Assembly: GCA_003254905.1 (NCBI GenBank)
Contig: QANU01031477.1
Location: 764,613 to 828,612, forward strand
Direction: 5' to 3'
Source of the DNA: Nissolia schottii
Lineage: Eukaryota > Streptophyta > Magnoliopsida > Fabales > Fabaceae
Length of the DNA: 64,000 nt
Shown: piece by piece, positions 50,201 to 62,559 of the stretch
How positions within the stretch are numbered: position 1 is the stretch's first letter
Layout of the letters: every line of letters begins with the position of its first letter
The notes under the pieces: model-generated
Databases searched by the model: none
What the model was told of the DNA's origin: nothing
The model's input: only the letters and a program-made list of their open reading frames with translations
Made by a program: the position numbers and the translations under genes

Positions 50201-51183
50201 TGAAACTGATTGATTTTGGTATAGCCAAAGCAATAATGAGTGATACAACTAACATCCAACGGGAATCACAGGTGATGGTCATTTTCAACCTCTTCTCTTT
50301 CTTTTTGATTCACATGGTCATATGCTATAGTTGAGATGCATGTCACACTTTGTAGCTTTTTATGCTGCCTTTTCTTTCATTCATAATTTGGGGAAGTTTA
50401 ACAATGCCTGCCTTAACAATGCCTGCCTTAAACAGAACAATTGCAATCCAAAAAGTCACTACGGTATATACTTAAAAATAGGATTGAAAATTTTAAGAAT
50501 AACATTTGTATGAGAATTTTTATGGAGATTTTATCTTTGAAGTTCTCATCCTAATTTTCAGGGAATATCATATCAAATTTTTACACAAGTTGTTTCAACT
50601 ATTGTAGGTGGGTACACTTAGTTACATGTCTCCGGAAGCATTTTTGTGTAACGAGACTGATTCGAATGGAAACATCATAAAGTGTGGCCGGCCATCGGAT
50701 ATCTGGTCCCTTGGCTGCATCCTCTATCAAATGGTGTATGGAAGAACGCCCTTTTCAGATTACAAGACATTTTGGGCGAAGTTCAAGGTTATAACAGATC
50801 CACACCATGAAATTACATATGAACCAGTTCCAAACCCTTGGCTTATGGATCTTATGAAGAAATGCCTAGCATGGGATCGCAATGAAAGGTGGAGAATCCC
50901 TCAGTTACTCCAACATCCCTTTCTTGTTCCTCCTGTACCATCCCTTCCATCTTTGTCCCAAAACCAAAGCTGTAAATTGCTACAACTTATTGCTGAAACT
51001 TGTACATATGACCCCCAAGCTTCCCAGATATGTTGTCAGCTACAACAGGTCCTTGGTGATCCACTCAAGTTAATAACTCCTCACTCACTAAATTCACGAG
51101 ATCAACAAAGAAAACTGTTGTCCCGAATGTCAGAACTCTGTACTCAGCTGCAGGAACGTTTTACTGATACTGATAACAAGTAG
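47242..51183 (+). CDS. MPS1: MPS1/TTK dual-specificity spindle checkpoint kinase
   Basis: A kinase that acts at kinetochores in the spindle assembly checkpoint; the plant gene is also needed for normal meiosis. Six exons: 47242-47371, 47522-47902, 48077-49119, 49452-49652, 50110-50271, 50608-51183, giving 830 residues. The first 440 residues are disordered and serine-rich. The kinase domain begins near residue 450 with [12 protein letters not shown] and the lysine of YALKKIKL (about 477). [12 protein letters not shown] holds the catalytic aspartate (about 603), with HSD in place of HRD as in human [11 protein letters not shown] gives the DFG motif (about 620), then [10 protein letters not shown] and [22 protein letters not shown] follow. 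A C-terminal tail of about 80 residues follows HPFL. An in-frame ATG at 47158 would add 28 residues; 47242 was preferred because MDGKSNLP looks like the family start. The frame is intact. Confidence 0.94.
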
Positions 51184-51793
51184 TTGGTGATTTTAATCGG
51201 TAAATTTTGGGGCTTTTTGTTCAATATGTTTTCTTCAATCTACTTGTAACGATAATGAATGGAAGCAACCGTCTTCGTTATACCATATTTTCATAGATCA
51301 GCAGTTCGCTGTGTGGCATTGTGTGTATTTCCTATTATTCAGAATAGCTTAAAATGTGGGTAGGAAGTGAATTAATTTAGTACAGATTTTGCATAAATTT
51401 TGTGAACGATGCAGCAGGATCAAGTTCAATTATTATTTGTTTAAAATGCAAATTGCACTTAGCACTTGATATTTTACTTTTAATAGTGTATGGCTCTTAT
51501 ACAAGTTTAAAACATATCTTAGAGAAGTTTTTTAGATTCATCTATTGGAAGTCTCTTATGTAAATGGCCCTGACACTCTTTTAGGGCTTGCTACTTGAAC
51601 TTTGGCAAAGTTTTTCCTTTTAATTCAACAGGGACAAGTTTTCCTTTAAGCTTAAATGTATAAAAACACATCTCAAGAAAGGTAAGAATAAGCATTAATA
51701 ACACCTAATAATTCCGTGAGTGATCCAGCTTCAATGAGTTGCTTATACCAGCATTAGCAGCAATAGTTAGTACTCATCAACTTGCCCTTCTCA
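51184..51793. other. Convergent 3' region between MPS1 and ASHR1
   Basis: 610 bp shared by the 3' ends of two convergent genes. It presumably contains both 3' untranslated regions and no separate gene. Confidence 0.5.
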
Positions 51794-54700
51794 CTACTCC
51801 TCGTTAGAGTGACATTTATAAGAGGCTTCAGCACGGGCTTCTTCCAACTTCATCAAAAGTTCCTTCATGAAAGGGGTATTTGTCCCATGAGTAATCTGTA
51901 GTATATCCACTGCCTTGGTCAGGGATTTAACTGCTTCCTCTGTGTCCCCCAGATACCTGTATCAACACCAATCAAACTCGATACCAAGAAAAATAACAAG
52001 GACTATCACTCACTACGTGAGGTTGGCTACATGAACCAAAAGAACATAGTGAATTCTGCAGTTAATCATTAAACATTTAAACCAATTCTTAAACATCATT
52101 AACCAGCAGAGTAATTAATACTTTCACCAGATAGGTTCACTCTCAACAAAATGATGGACTATCCTTATAGTAAGAAAGGATTGAACAGCATCTTATTGCA
52201 TGTCCAAACAAATGCTCCACTAAAAGAATTTAACAAAAACCCAAGCCTGTATTAAGACTAAATGGATCAAAGGTTCAGTTGGACAGATGCTAACCATTGG
52301 AGTTTTCCGCAAGTATAATATTGCAAACCAAGCAGAGGGTGAATAGCAGGATACACTCCTGCGATGAAGTAAAACGTGCAGCAGCACTGGATATCAGCAA
52401 CACACTTTTGAACATTTTTCTCAATCAGAATGAATTGGTAATTTGGTAAATTATAACACACTTTGATAGACTGGTATGGTCAAGGTGCAGTAGATTAAAG
52501 CTTCACTCCAATGTTCCAGCTCCATCAAAGCCTGCAGAGGACAACATGTCGTCTCATTAGATCCATTATTTCAGAGTTGCAACATTAATTATTGCAGAAA
52601 TAGACTATAGTCTTTATTGTTTCATGTGCCACAAATAACAAGCCCTTTAATGTAAAGATATGAGACAGCAGAAACATGACCAAATGGGTTTTCTAATTCA
52701 AAGAAAAATCAGAATAGTAGTTTTGCAAAATTTGGAGAGTAAGATATGCACCACGCTGAACAAATCGCTACAGGCATTGTTCTAAGAAAGCATTCATGGA
52801 AAGTTTGAGCTTGATATCATCAAGCAAGACATATTAACGGGAATAATAGCAGAATAGAAAGAGAAGAGAGATACACAGAGGAGCCTACCTTCATAATTTG
52901 CTCTCGTGTTCGCATCAAGTTGATTGAGAAAGGATGATAGAGTTTTCTTTGCAGTTTCTCAATCATTTTATAGATGGAAATAGCTTCTTGATAATCTTCA
53001 AGCAGTCAAGGATTTTGACTTCATGGTCCAAAAGAGAAAATAAATTTGTTTGCACATGGATTGAGCTATCAGGGAGGGGAGAGAGAGAAACAAAAGGGAT
53101 GTAAAGGAAAAGGAAAATATTTGCGGTGAATCAGGTGATAGCCATTGCAGTTATAAGTACTTCGCAGAAACATTAAAGGATACTTCCTGCAGACGAGAGC
53201 TTAGAAGCTTCTTCTTCTGATAGTGAATTCATTTCAGTTGCAATTTTCTTTATCTCCTCCTTGTCCCGAACTAGTCCACATTGTTGGCATTGGAATCCTC
53301 TTCCATCTTCAATTTTAGCAGAATATAACAAGGTCATCCGTAAGAAAGATATAAAGAACCTGGTTGGTTGTCTATCTTTGATCTCACTCTAGTTCATAAA
53401 GGGGATGATGTCAAGGTAGTCAATCTCAGTTCTCGGCCTATCCCAGTTGAGCTGAAAAATGGGATCCCATGGGATAGCAGGATGGGATGGCCGGGATGGT
53501 AATGTGTACAAAATTATTTGAAATATAATGAATGTATACAAAATACATACAAATATCAAGGAAAAAAAATCAAAATTAAACTCATTGTCTCATTCATTCA
53601 TCATTACTAATCAAGAGTTATAAAGTAATCCGTAGATCCAAGTTCTATGCTCAAAAAACTGGCAATCAAGTCAACATCATATTAATAATCTATACATTCT
53701 AAACAAAATGACAACCCATAAACAAAATCCAAGTATTATAAGGGAAAAGAAAACATAGAATTCAGCATCGACTTCATCAATCATCAAAACAAAAACAGAG
53801 CAAGAAGCAAGGAAGGGAGTGAATAACAGAACAGAGAAGCAAAATAAAGAAGCAAAAGCAAATAGGGGAAGAAGAAAGAAGAATGAGAGGAGGAGAAAAA
53901 AGGAGAAATAAACAGAAAACGGAAGACAAACAGAGGAAACAAGAAGGTTGTCGCCGGAAACTTGTCCCTCACCATCGACGGAAGTTGCAGGACTTGGACG
54001 GAAGGAGAAGGGAGGAACAAGAAGATTTGGTGGAGTGAAAAGGAGAATGAGCGGTAAAGTGAAAAGGCAGAGGCATGGAGTGAAATAGAGGTAAAAGAAC
54101 CCTAATAAATTAATACACAAAAAAGACTCATGCCCTATACTAAAGGAAAAAAAACAAAAAAAAGGAGGATAATTTTATTATTTTCTGCAAAAATTACCAT
54201 CGCAGCCGAGATTACTGGGATCCCAGCCGGGATTCCGTGGGACCAAAATCTGGGAAAAAATGGCTTTCCCATCTCAGAAAGGCACTAGGATGGGATGGGA
54301 TGCCAAGATATCGCCGGGATCCCATGGGATTGACTACTCTGGATGACGTAACATCAAACTACAAAATCAATAACCAGTAAAAGATGATAATGTTTCTCTA
54401 TAAGCTACTTGACATGTATTTTAGCTATAGGCAGTAACATACCAGTAGTGCGAAGCAAGAAACCATCACATTTTTCATTTTTGCATCTGTACCCTTCTAG
54501 AATTGCACTTTCTTGGATATCATCATACTGGCCCTTCAAAACTAACTAGCTGAATTAGCCAATGACTGCATGCCAATTTTACTGAAATATGCAATGCCAC
54601 AAAGCCAACAAGAAGATATAGTATGTAATCAAGCAGGTACCACTTTAGAACAGCGGGGGCATTTGCAAGTGAATAGGTACTGCTCTTTGAGAGCCTTCTG

Positions 54701-57700
54701 TCGAGTCATAGTGCTTCCAGCAGTCTCTATATAACTTATAAGTACCTTTAACAAATAAAGAAAATTGTAAATATTCAATTTGATGTGGAAAAAGAAGAAA
54801 GATATAATTCACCATCGTCCAAAGTAATGAGATGTGCCCCAACCAAAAAACATTTTCAAGTGCAAAAGAACAAAGTTTATTCTCAACTAGAGAAAAGAAT
54901 GCTGTGCCTTCAGGGCTTCATTCTTGCTCCAAAACCTTATCATTGGGGAGTCTCCCCTGGCTTTCCTTATTACCGTTGAGATTAAAAAATAAAGGTGAAA
55001 GTATGGCATCATAAAAAATGCTCTAGCATGACTGCATGTACCTCAGTGCATGACCACAGCAGTGCAAGAGGAACATAAGCATAGCTTAGGTTCTGATAAT
55101 ATGGAAGGTTATGATGACAGTGGAGGAGAAATTTTATAAGAAATCATACTACAGATGTCAAAGGTCAAAATGACAGTTTGTCAAATAAGGTTCAAATGGC
55201 GATGGCTAAGATAAAAAGAAATGGGGTTTATACAAGTATATGAAGCTAACAATGAGCATTTTTGTTCCCACAGATACATTACAAGCTATAACATGAGACA
55301 AGAGTGAAAAGAAAAGGTTCAATCCTAATTTTCAGCACAAGTTGCATAAATAATCGTCAAATTAAGTTCTGGCTCAATAAGTCAGAGAACTAAATATTGG
55401 TTGGAAATTCATATTCATATTTGTACCTAGGCAAGAAGAAAAGAAATACATACCTCAGTACCTTTGGGCACATGTTGCACTGCATGTACTGATGCTGACT
55501 TTCCCTCGAAAACCAACACAGAATTGGGCAAGCAGCTACATGGTGCAACCAACATTAGAAGACTAACAACAAATAGGACCATAATACATTTTCCGTTTTG
55601 TGGGGCGCAGCGGGGTTGAGTTAAGTAGTTACCTGTGATTGATAATGGAAATAACAGGATACAATCCTGTTCCCAACGGTCTCAACTCACTGTCACAAAT
55701 GGTATGTGCATTGCATGCAAACTGCAGGATTAGAAGGATCTGACCTTAGAATGGCTTCATCACATAGACAATTCCACATAAACATAGCCAATGGAGACTG
55801 ATGTAAGTGATTTTACAAGAGAAAAGCTTATAACAATTACAATAGCTAATTTAGGTTTTGAGGCAAAAGACCTTAGAAAAATTTTCCGCAATCTCTTTTA
55901 TATTGATTTCAGGCCATCCAAGTATCAGGTTTACTAGATTAGCCATTTGTGCGTACAGCAGCAGCTGCTCCTTGGTGATTTCGGACATGTCTTTGTGGAA
56001 ATTAATGTTAAAAAGAACAATTATTATGGAAATTTTAGAAAAAGAACAAAAATCTGAGTTCATTACATTAGACCTTATAAAAATAGTAAAAAGGATACGA
56101 GCCACTAATGCCTCCACCAAGTTGTAATTGTCCATAGCAGTGGTTGGGATGATCTGGCAATAAAATGAATAATAAAACTATCTCTCATAGCTGCTTAATG
56201 GCTGAAAAATACTTTCTAGATGCACAGAAGAAAATTACTAAAGGCATAAAACAAACTTTAAGGATAATGAAGTCCTCAAATTCGTTTAGGAAGCCAAATG
56301 TGAATTAAAAACATAATACAGAAATTAAGGACTGAGGAAGGCAAGTGCAATCCAACAAAACGGTTAGCAAAGACAAATGATATTCCGCAAACAATATTTG
56401 GGATAAATCAGAATAGTCAACAATTTAAGCTATTGGAAATCTAATAAAGCTATCTCGTAATATTTCAAACTAACATCCTCCCTGTTAATCTTCCATCATG
56501 GAGACATTAGCTACAATAAATACTAAACCAATGATTCAGCCAATGACTAAAGCCTATTGTAGTGACACATCATCTCCAGGAAGACCACAATACCATCAAA
56601 TTCAAATATATTACCAGAGTGCAAGTTATTTACTGGTGGTACATACAAACAAGAGTCAGCAACTAACAAAGCTTTACTTTACCAAGTTGTGATGAGATTT
56701 GCATTGTTTTGACATTAATAAGTTGTGCATTGAATTGATAGGAACATTACAAAACGAGTCATTAACTTATTAGCACTGATAAATTACTCTATAGCTTTCT
56801 TCATATATACCTTCTCATTTTGCAACTTCCTTCGAAGATAAAGTTTTACCATCAGTCGGATGGATGGTGTGACAGATTTTCTCTTGCCATTGTCCAGCCT
56901 TGAGAGGACCTCGCATTCGAGACGGTGCAACTGCCACTCTGACTTCTGAATATAATTTTAAAAAGAAAAAACAGTTAAAAGCTGAAGCTACTGGCAGTAT
57001 TCAACTATATAAAAGCCGAAGCTATCAGTCGACCAAAGATGCTGATCTTATATCATATACCAACACCTAACATCTCCTCAACACCCTGGCCCTACCTCAG
57101 GCTAAAAAGTACATGTGTGGTACCAAAGTAAGTCCTCAACAGAAGCAACAAGAATTTCAGGGGTCATCAAGAGGTATACACCAGAAAACACTAAAAAATA
57201 AAACATCTTTAGAATCTTTAGGCACTCAAACATTTTAACTGAAACAACATGATATAGAAAAAAACCGGAAGCAGTGATAAAATAAAAAGGGGGCACACCT
57301 GACATGTGCTTCCACAATACCACACAACTTGGCAACGGGAGCACTTCCTAAGGTTAGTTGTAGTGAAGCACCCATCACACCTTTTTTGGGCCAAAGAGTT
57401 ATTCGGAACACAAACATAAGGCTCTTGACTTAAAATTACTTCCCCTGCATCACCAAAACCCGCATTCAACTCCAAAACAATGAAATGAAATGATCACAAG
57501 TTGGGTTCTACTTCTCATTCAACTTACAAGGCAAATGAAGCAAGTAAAAGGAAAAAAAAAATAACAACTTGACATAGATACGGAGAAAAAGAGTAACCTC
57601 ACCTGGGTAGAAATCCCTTGCTGCAAAGAGACAACGACCCTTTTCTGGGACGGTGGAAACTGTTAGATTACGATCCTCCAGAGCACACTGCAATTCCTCC

Positions 57701-57702
57701 AT
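51794..57702 (-). CDS. ASHR1: SET/MYND histone-lysine methyltransferase-like protein, ASHR1 type
   Basis: SMYD-like protein with a SET domain split by a MYND zinc finger; the Arabidopsis orthologue is ASHR1 (At2g17900, 480 residues). Fourteen exons: 57603-57702, 57299-57444, 56811-56945, 56099-56153, 55872-55990, 55633-55721, 55454-55535, 54641-54745, 54443-54533, 53184-53306, 52889-52995, 52462-52531, 52295-52358, 51794-51956, giving 482 residues. The MYND finger spans C56-C81 (CDGC, CSRCQ, WYCGSTCQ). SET core elements are GRCLFAARDFYPGEVI, YAQMANLVNLIL, NHSCLPNSV (from residue 213) and VLISYIE. The post-SET cysteines are C269, C271 and C274 (CKCPRC). The C-terminal third is helical and TPR-like. 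Substrate is unknown; histone methylation is inferred from the family. Intron 9 (53307-54442) holds a transposon. The gene starts 276 bp from the divergent biotin ligase gene. Confidence 0.93.
53412..54340. mobile_element. TIR DNA transposon in ASHR1 intron 9
   Basis: 929 bp bounded by inverted ends sharing GTAGTCAATC. Both subterminal parts contain GGGATCCCATGGG and further GGGATGG words. The 9-bp flanks GGATGATGT (53403-53411) and GGATGACGT (54341-54349) differ at one base and look like a target duplication, which would suggest a Mutator-like or, if 8 bp, a hAT element. No transposase is visible. The middle is strongly purine-rich on the plus strand and gives a meaningless hydrophobic frame on the minus strand. 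It lies wholly within the intron and does not disturb splice sites. Confidence 0.65.
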
Positions 57703-57978
57703 TGCACTCTCTCTCTCTAGAAGAACCTTCTACTACTCTGTGTGTGCTTGCTGATTTGTTACTCTCCCAAATCGAATTATTAATGGGTTGGGTCGACCCG
57801 AAAGGCCGATTGGTTCATCTCGGGTTTCCGGGTCTAACCCGATAAAAACCGGGGCATAAAGCATGCAACTTCAATTTCGCATTGTTTTTTCCGTCGTTGG
57901 AAAAAAGAAACGTTTCAACATCAAAGGGTGATGTGAAATTCCCTATAACTGGAAAAAAGAAACGGCGGAGGTTGATTG
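57703..57978. promoter_or_regulatory. Divergent promoter of ASHR1 and biotin ligase
   Basis: Only 276 bp separate the two start codons, so both leaders and promoters overlap here. The stretch contains a CT/GA-rich tract at 57707-57717, a palindromic GGGTCGACCC at 57789-57798, an ATTGG (reverse CCAAT) at 57810-57814 and GGGTTT/AACCCG words at 57828-57842. No clear TATA box is seen, as is common for bidirectional housekeeping promoters. An ATG at 57863 opens a short upstream frame of 22 codons. Confidence 0.6.
57863..57931 (+). promoter_or_regulatory. Possible upstream open reading frame of the biotin ligase gene
   Basis: A 22-codon frame (ATG at 57863, TGA at about 57929) followed at once by a minimal ATGTGA lies 110-50 bases before the predicted start codon. 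In Arabidopsis HCS1 a small uORF controls which start is used and thus organelle versus cytosol targeting (literature recalled). Whether this sequence is within the mRNA is not known. Confidence 0.35.
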
Positions 57979-60900
57979 ATGCGGTTGCGGCTTCTCCACT
58001 CTCTGCGGAACCCTTCGTTGGCATTGTCATCTTTCTTCTCCTTCAGCGAAGTAAGATCAAAACTAGTCAACACAAGGGTCTGCTGCTACAATCTCTCTTC
58101 ATCTAAATCAACGGCGTCTTCAGGTTCAATCACAGTCTATTTCTGTTCTTGCAGCTGAGTAGTTAGTTAAAGTTTCAAGCTTTACAACTGGGGTAGTTAA
58201 AAGTTGAGAGCTTTACTGTTATTAAATTTGAGGATCAAATCCTTAGTTATTGAACAATTTGGATTAGTGAAGATTGAATCTTTAAAATGAAGTAGCTTTT
58301 CATTGCAATTTTTTTTTATCAGTTATGGAATGCAATTCACCTTGGAAGCTGGTTTTATGCGGGAAATCGTCAGCGGAGAATGAAGCTGCTGAAGCTATTA
58401 AGAGCAATGGTATTCTCAAGCTACCTGACAATGGAGAATTCTCGGTTGTTTTGCATTCTGAGTTGGATGATGGTACTGTTAAGCAAGAGTCCTTCAAAGT
58501 TGATTCCTTCATGAATTCTCTTTCAACTGATACATTTGGAAGGCTTCTCATTTGGTCTCCGCGGTTAGCTTCAACGCACGATGTTGTTTCAAAGTATGTC
58601 TTGAACTATTACTTTGTTGCCTTTTGTGTGCTCTTTGCTTTTTAAACTATGGTTTGGTTGGACTCAGAAGGTGTAGCTGCACAATGGTGTCATGTATCTA
58701 AGTTTCTAAACTTTATAGTTTATAGTGCAGAAAGGGATGTTTTACCCTTTTCAAGTCTTTTATTCATTTTCTACTTACTAATTTTCATTCACACCAATAA
58801 TATAATATCATTGGATTATCCTAAATATTATACAATTTTGTGCAGCAACTTTTGTGAGCTTCCCATTGGTACAGTTTGTGTTGCCGATGTTCAGACCAAG
58901 GGACGAGGTTTGATATGACATTTTGTATTGCTGCAATTCTCTGTCCTTGAATATAACTTGTGATTTAGTTTACACCGAAGTTGCGCTGAGCACATGAACT
59001 CTCAGGTCGGTCAAAGAATGTCTGGGAGTCTCCATTAGGTTGCCTCCTGTTTTCTTTTACCCTGCAAATGGAGGATGGGCGAATTGTTCCATTAATGCAG
59101 TATGTGGTTTCCCTGGCCATCACTGAGGCTGTAAAGGATATCTGTGACAAAAATGTAAGTTTTTGATTTTGAAGTACTGACTTAATTCCTAGTTTACAAG
59201 TGAATTAGAAAAGTGTAGTAGTATTAGTGAAATATTCTTCATAAATCATAATCTTATCTACTATATACATTTTCTAATTGAGCTAAGCAAGCATGGACTG
59301 GTTATTGACAAAATATACTGAAGATGTTAATTCTTTGTGAAAACCAATGGTGCTTTATGCGACTCTGGGAAAAAAATGGGAAGTTGTAGACAAATACTAA
59401 GAACGATGTTATTAGAAAGAATTGCATTTTGGTTTGCCAAATGGCATACTGGTTGGTCAGTCTTACTGGTCAGTATATTAAGAATGGTTGCATTAACCTA
59501 TTAAGCACAAATGACATACTGAAGCAAGCTTTTCGAAAGAAAGAGGAAATTCAACTTGCATCATCATAATGTAACAAAAGCTGAATGGTTTTTGACTCTG
59601 TTGGTTAAAAAAATAAATGTCTACTTTGTGTTTGGTCAGTTTCCTAAACCAACAAGTATGATTTGTTGCAGTATTAACCATTTTTCTGATTGATTCAAAT
59701 CTCGAATGTTTTTTGTTTCATTACTTTCCATTCCAGGGATTACCCTGTGTTGATGTTAAAATCAAGTGGCCGAATGATCTTTACTTAAACGGCTTAAAAG
59801 TTGGAGGCATTCTATGCACCTCAACCTATAAATCTAAGAAGTTCAATGTCAGTGCAGGTAATAAGCCATTCTTGGGTAGCAAATGCTAATCAATGGTGAC
59901 TGATTGCACTTCTATGTATTATTAAATCCTTGTTTGCTGCAGAGAATTTAATTTTCCTTAATGTAATTTGGGTTGGAGTTAAATGATTTTGAAGTTTATG
60001 CTCATGATGAAGGAAATAACCATCCCATGCTTTTTGTGATTTGCAGGTATAGGCTTGAATGTCAATAATGAGAAGCCAACAACATGCTTGAACACAACTC
60101 TACGAGAATTGTCTGTGGAAGCTTACCAATTTCAAAGAGAAGATGTTCTGGCAGCCTTTTTTAACAAATTTGAGAAATTTTATAATCTATTTGTGAATCA
60201 AGGTACTGTGCTTATTATCTCGATTGTTGTGATTATCATCTCCGACATCATGCCCCAATTATGATAATCATCTATTTTCTTGCACCTATGTTCATCATCA
60301 TCATCTCTCTCTCTCTCCCTTGTTAATGTTCATCATCATCGTCTCTCTCTCCCCCTTCTTAGAGCTACTTTTTTCCCCCTATTTTTAATGCTTTACTACT
60401 TCTTTTAAAGGCCTGTACTCCTAGTTTAGTAGCTGAGCTTGGCGCAATGGCAACTTTGCTTCCCTTTGATCTTATGGTCACATATTTTAGTCACAGAAAT
60501 AAACACAGGGTAATGTTGTGTACATTTAACCCACCCCAAATTCTACAACAAAAGGAGCCAGTGCGCTAAGCTGCCTGTACCTTATTGACACATCTTTGGA
60601 GAACCAAAAGTAGGACCCAAAAACAGACACTTCTTGAAGAAAAGATAATAACTAATAGAACAGACAAAATGGTGTTTTTCCAGTTAAAGTTTTACCATTA
60701 AGGTTTTCCAAATGTTTTCTCAGTCTTGCTGTTTTTTGTGTTGATTACTAATCAATTGTGCCCATTACATCACTTTGTATGCCATTGAATGCAGGATTCC
60801 AAACCCTAGAAGATCTATATTATAAGACGTGGTTGCACAGGTGACTAGAATCTCTAGTATCCCATCACTATTTTATGTGTGCATATGTATATTATGGTAA

Positions 60901-62559
60901 AGAATTCATGTGTATCGATTGTAGATGGAATGAATGAAAGCCTAGTCTGGCTGTTGTTTCCTTTGACTTTATGGTGTACAATCCATTCCTAATGCACATA
61001 GCAAGAGTTGAGTACAGATTTAGGAGTGATTGAGATTGCAAATCCTGTAGCATAGTATTAACAATGGTGAATGAATTCCTTTGTTAATTTGCCTACCTCA
61101 AATCAGGGAAAGAAAGACTGTTCTTCCCTGATTTTTCTGGGTGATTAACCTAGCCTTCGATGAATAAATTTCAATGCCGTATGACTGCATATTATACTGA
61201 GTCATTATCATTAATATTCTATAGAGAGGAGCAGCCTCAACCCTGCGACTACCTAGCTTTAAATGAAAGTTGTGTTGATTTGCCGTGGCAATAAGGTTGA
61301 TCTCTACATGATTGAGTCTTGTTGGACCTCTCTGCTATTTATGCTACTTTCAGCTTTTCATCTATTTGTAATCTCCAATCCCACCTGTCCCTGAAAAGCA
61401 GAGAGGCACTAAGTCACCAAAACCAGCAAGTAATTACCATCTTAAAGTTCTCTTCCTTTTACCCTTGATACATGGTTATTTTAATCACGAAGAAGTCGAA
61501 TCAGAATTGCACAACTCAAGTGCATTTTAGTTAGCAGTTGAACTGAAATTTTAAACATTTTGCCGTATTCATCATCCTGTTTATGCTTTTATTTGGACAA
61601 AGAAAAATTCCTGTTTATACGTATGATGTGAAATGGTTTGACTATGCAATCATGTATATATTCAAAATGCCATGCAGTGGACAGAGAGTTATTGTACAAG
61701 AGAAGAACGAGGATAGAGTGGTCGAACATGTCGTAACAATTCAGGTATGGCAGATGAAACTATTTCCCCAAACTTGCTATAAATTTGGAAAGAGCAGATA
61801 TCAAGTTTGCCCTTTGATTTATAATTTGTATACACTACTATATAGAAAAGTAGCAGGCAATTTATGCTATTGATTACTAATGATGACATTTAAAAAATGC
61901 AATTGCTATGTCAAGTAAGACTAAGAGTGTGTAATACTAGTATGTGCATACTATTTGCCGTACATTTGCAATTGTAATATTGAATTTGATGGTTCAAATT
62001 CTGTTGTCAATTGTCACCATTGCTTGAGAGTGATGTAAGTTTTCTATTATCTAATTCTCTTTTATGTGTAGGGTTTGACATCCTCAGGATATTTGCTTGC
62101 TGTCGGTGATGACAATCAAATGTGTGAGCTCCACCCTGATGGTAATAGGTAAACATATCTTTGTCTTCTAACTCCATTATTTAGTCATGGACAAACCTCT
62201 CGTGTCTATGACTTATTACTATTAAGATAATATGATAGAAACTGTTTTTCTTGGTTCATTGATGTAAGCCCACTAAGTTTCCACAAAATGTTGCTTGGAA
62301 GCAAAAAAAAAAAAAAAAAAGGCAAAAAAAAAGGCACAGTTTAGGCCTTTGAACTTTTGCATTTGGAACAGACAGATTTATCTAAAAAAACATTTGGTCA
62401 TTCTCATATTGTCGCGTTTATAAAATGAAACTAACGTTTCCAATATGTTATTGCATGTCGTTTATGTTTATAATATCGATTGAAACTCAAAATGATTTTG
62501 TATTCTGGTTACACAGCTTTGACTTTTTCAAAGGACTTGTCAGAAGGAAACTTGACTGA
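57979..62559 (+). CDS. HCS1: Biotin-protein ligase (holocarboxylase synthetase)
   Basis: Makes biotinyl-AMP and transfers biotin to a lysine of carboxylases such as acetyl-CoA carboxylase and 3-methylcrotonyl-CoA carboxylase. Ten exons: 57979-58123, 58323-58593, 58846-58907, 59006-59154, 59737-59857, 60047-60202, 60795-60840, 61678-61744, 62072-62148, 62517-62559, giving 378 residues (the Arabidopsis protein has 367). The class signature is present: GRGRSKNVWES (biotinyl-AMP loop, near residue 158), KIKWPNDLYLNGLKVGGILC (near 217) and GIGLNVNN, ending with the domain around LTSSGYLLAVGDDNQMCELH. Exon 1 encodes about 48 residues rich in R, L and S and fits an organelle transit peptide. Exon 2 begins in frame with a second methionine (58325, MECNSPWKLVLCGKS) that would give a cytosolic form. 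The identification is firm; the exon 1 start is inferred. Confidence 0.93.

Noticed and set aside
53677..54120. 147-residue hydrophobic frame on the minus strand
   Set aside because: It is a pyrimidine-rich tract inside the intronic transposon; the phenylalanine/leucine-rich product has no family features.
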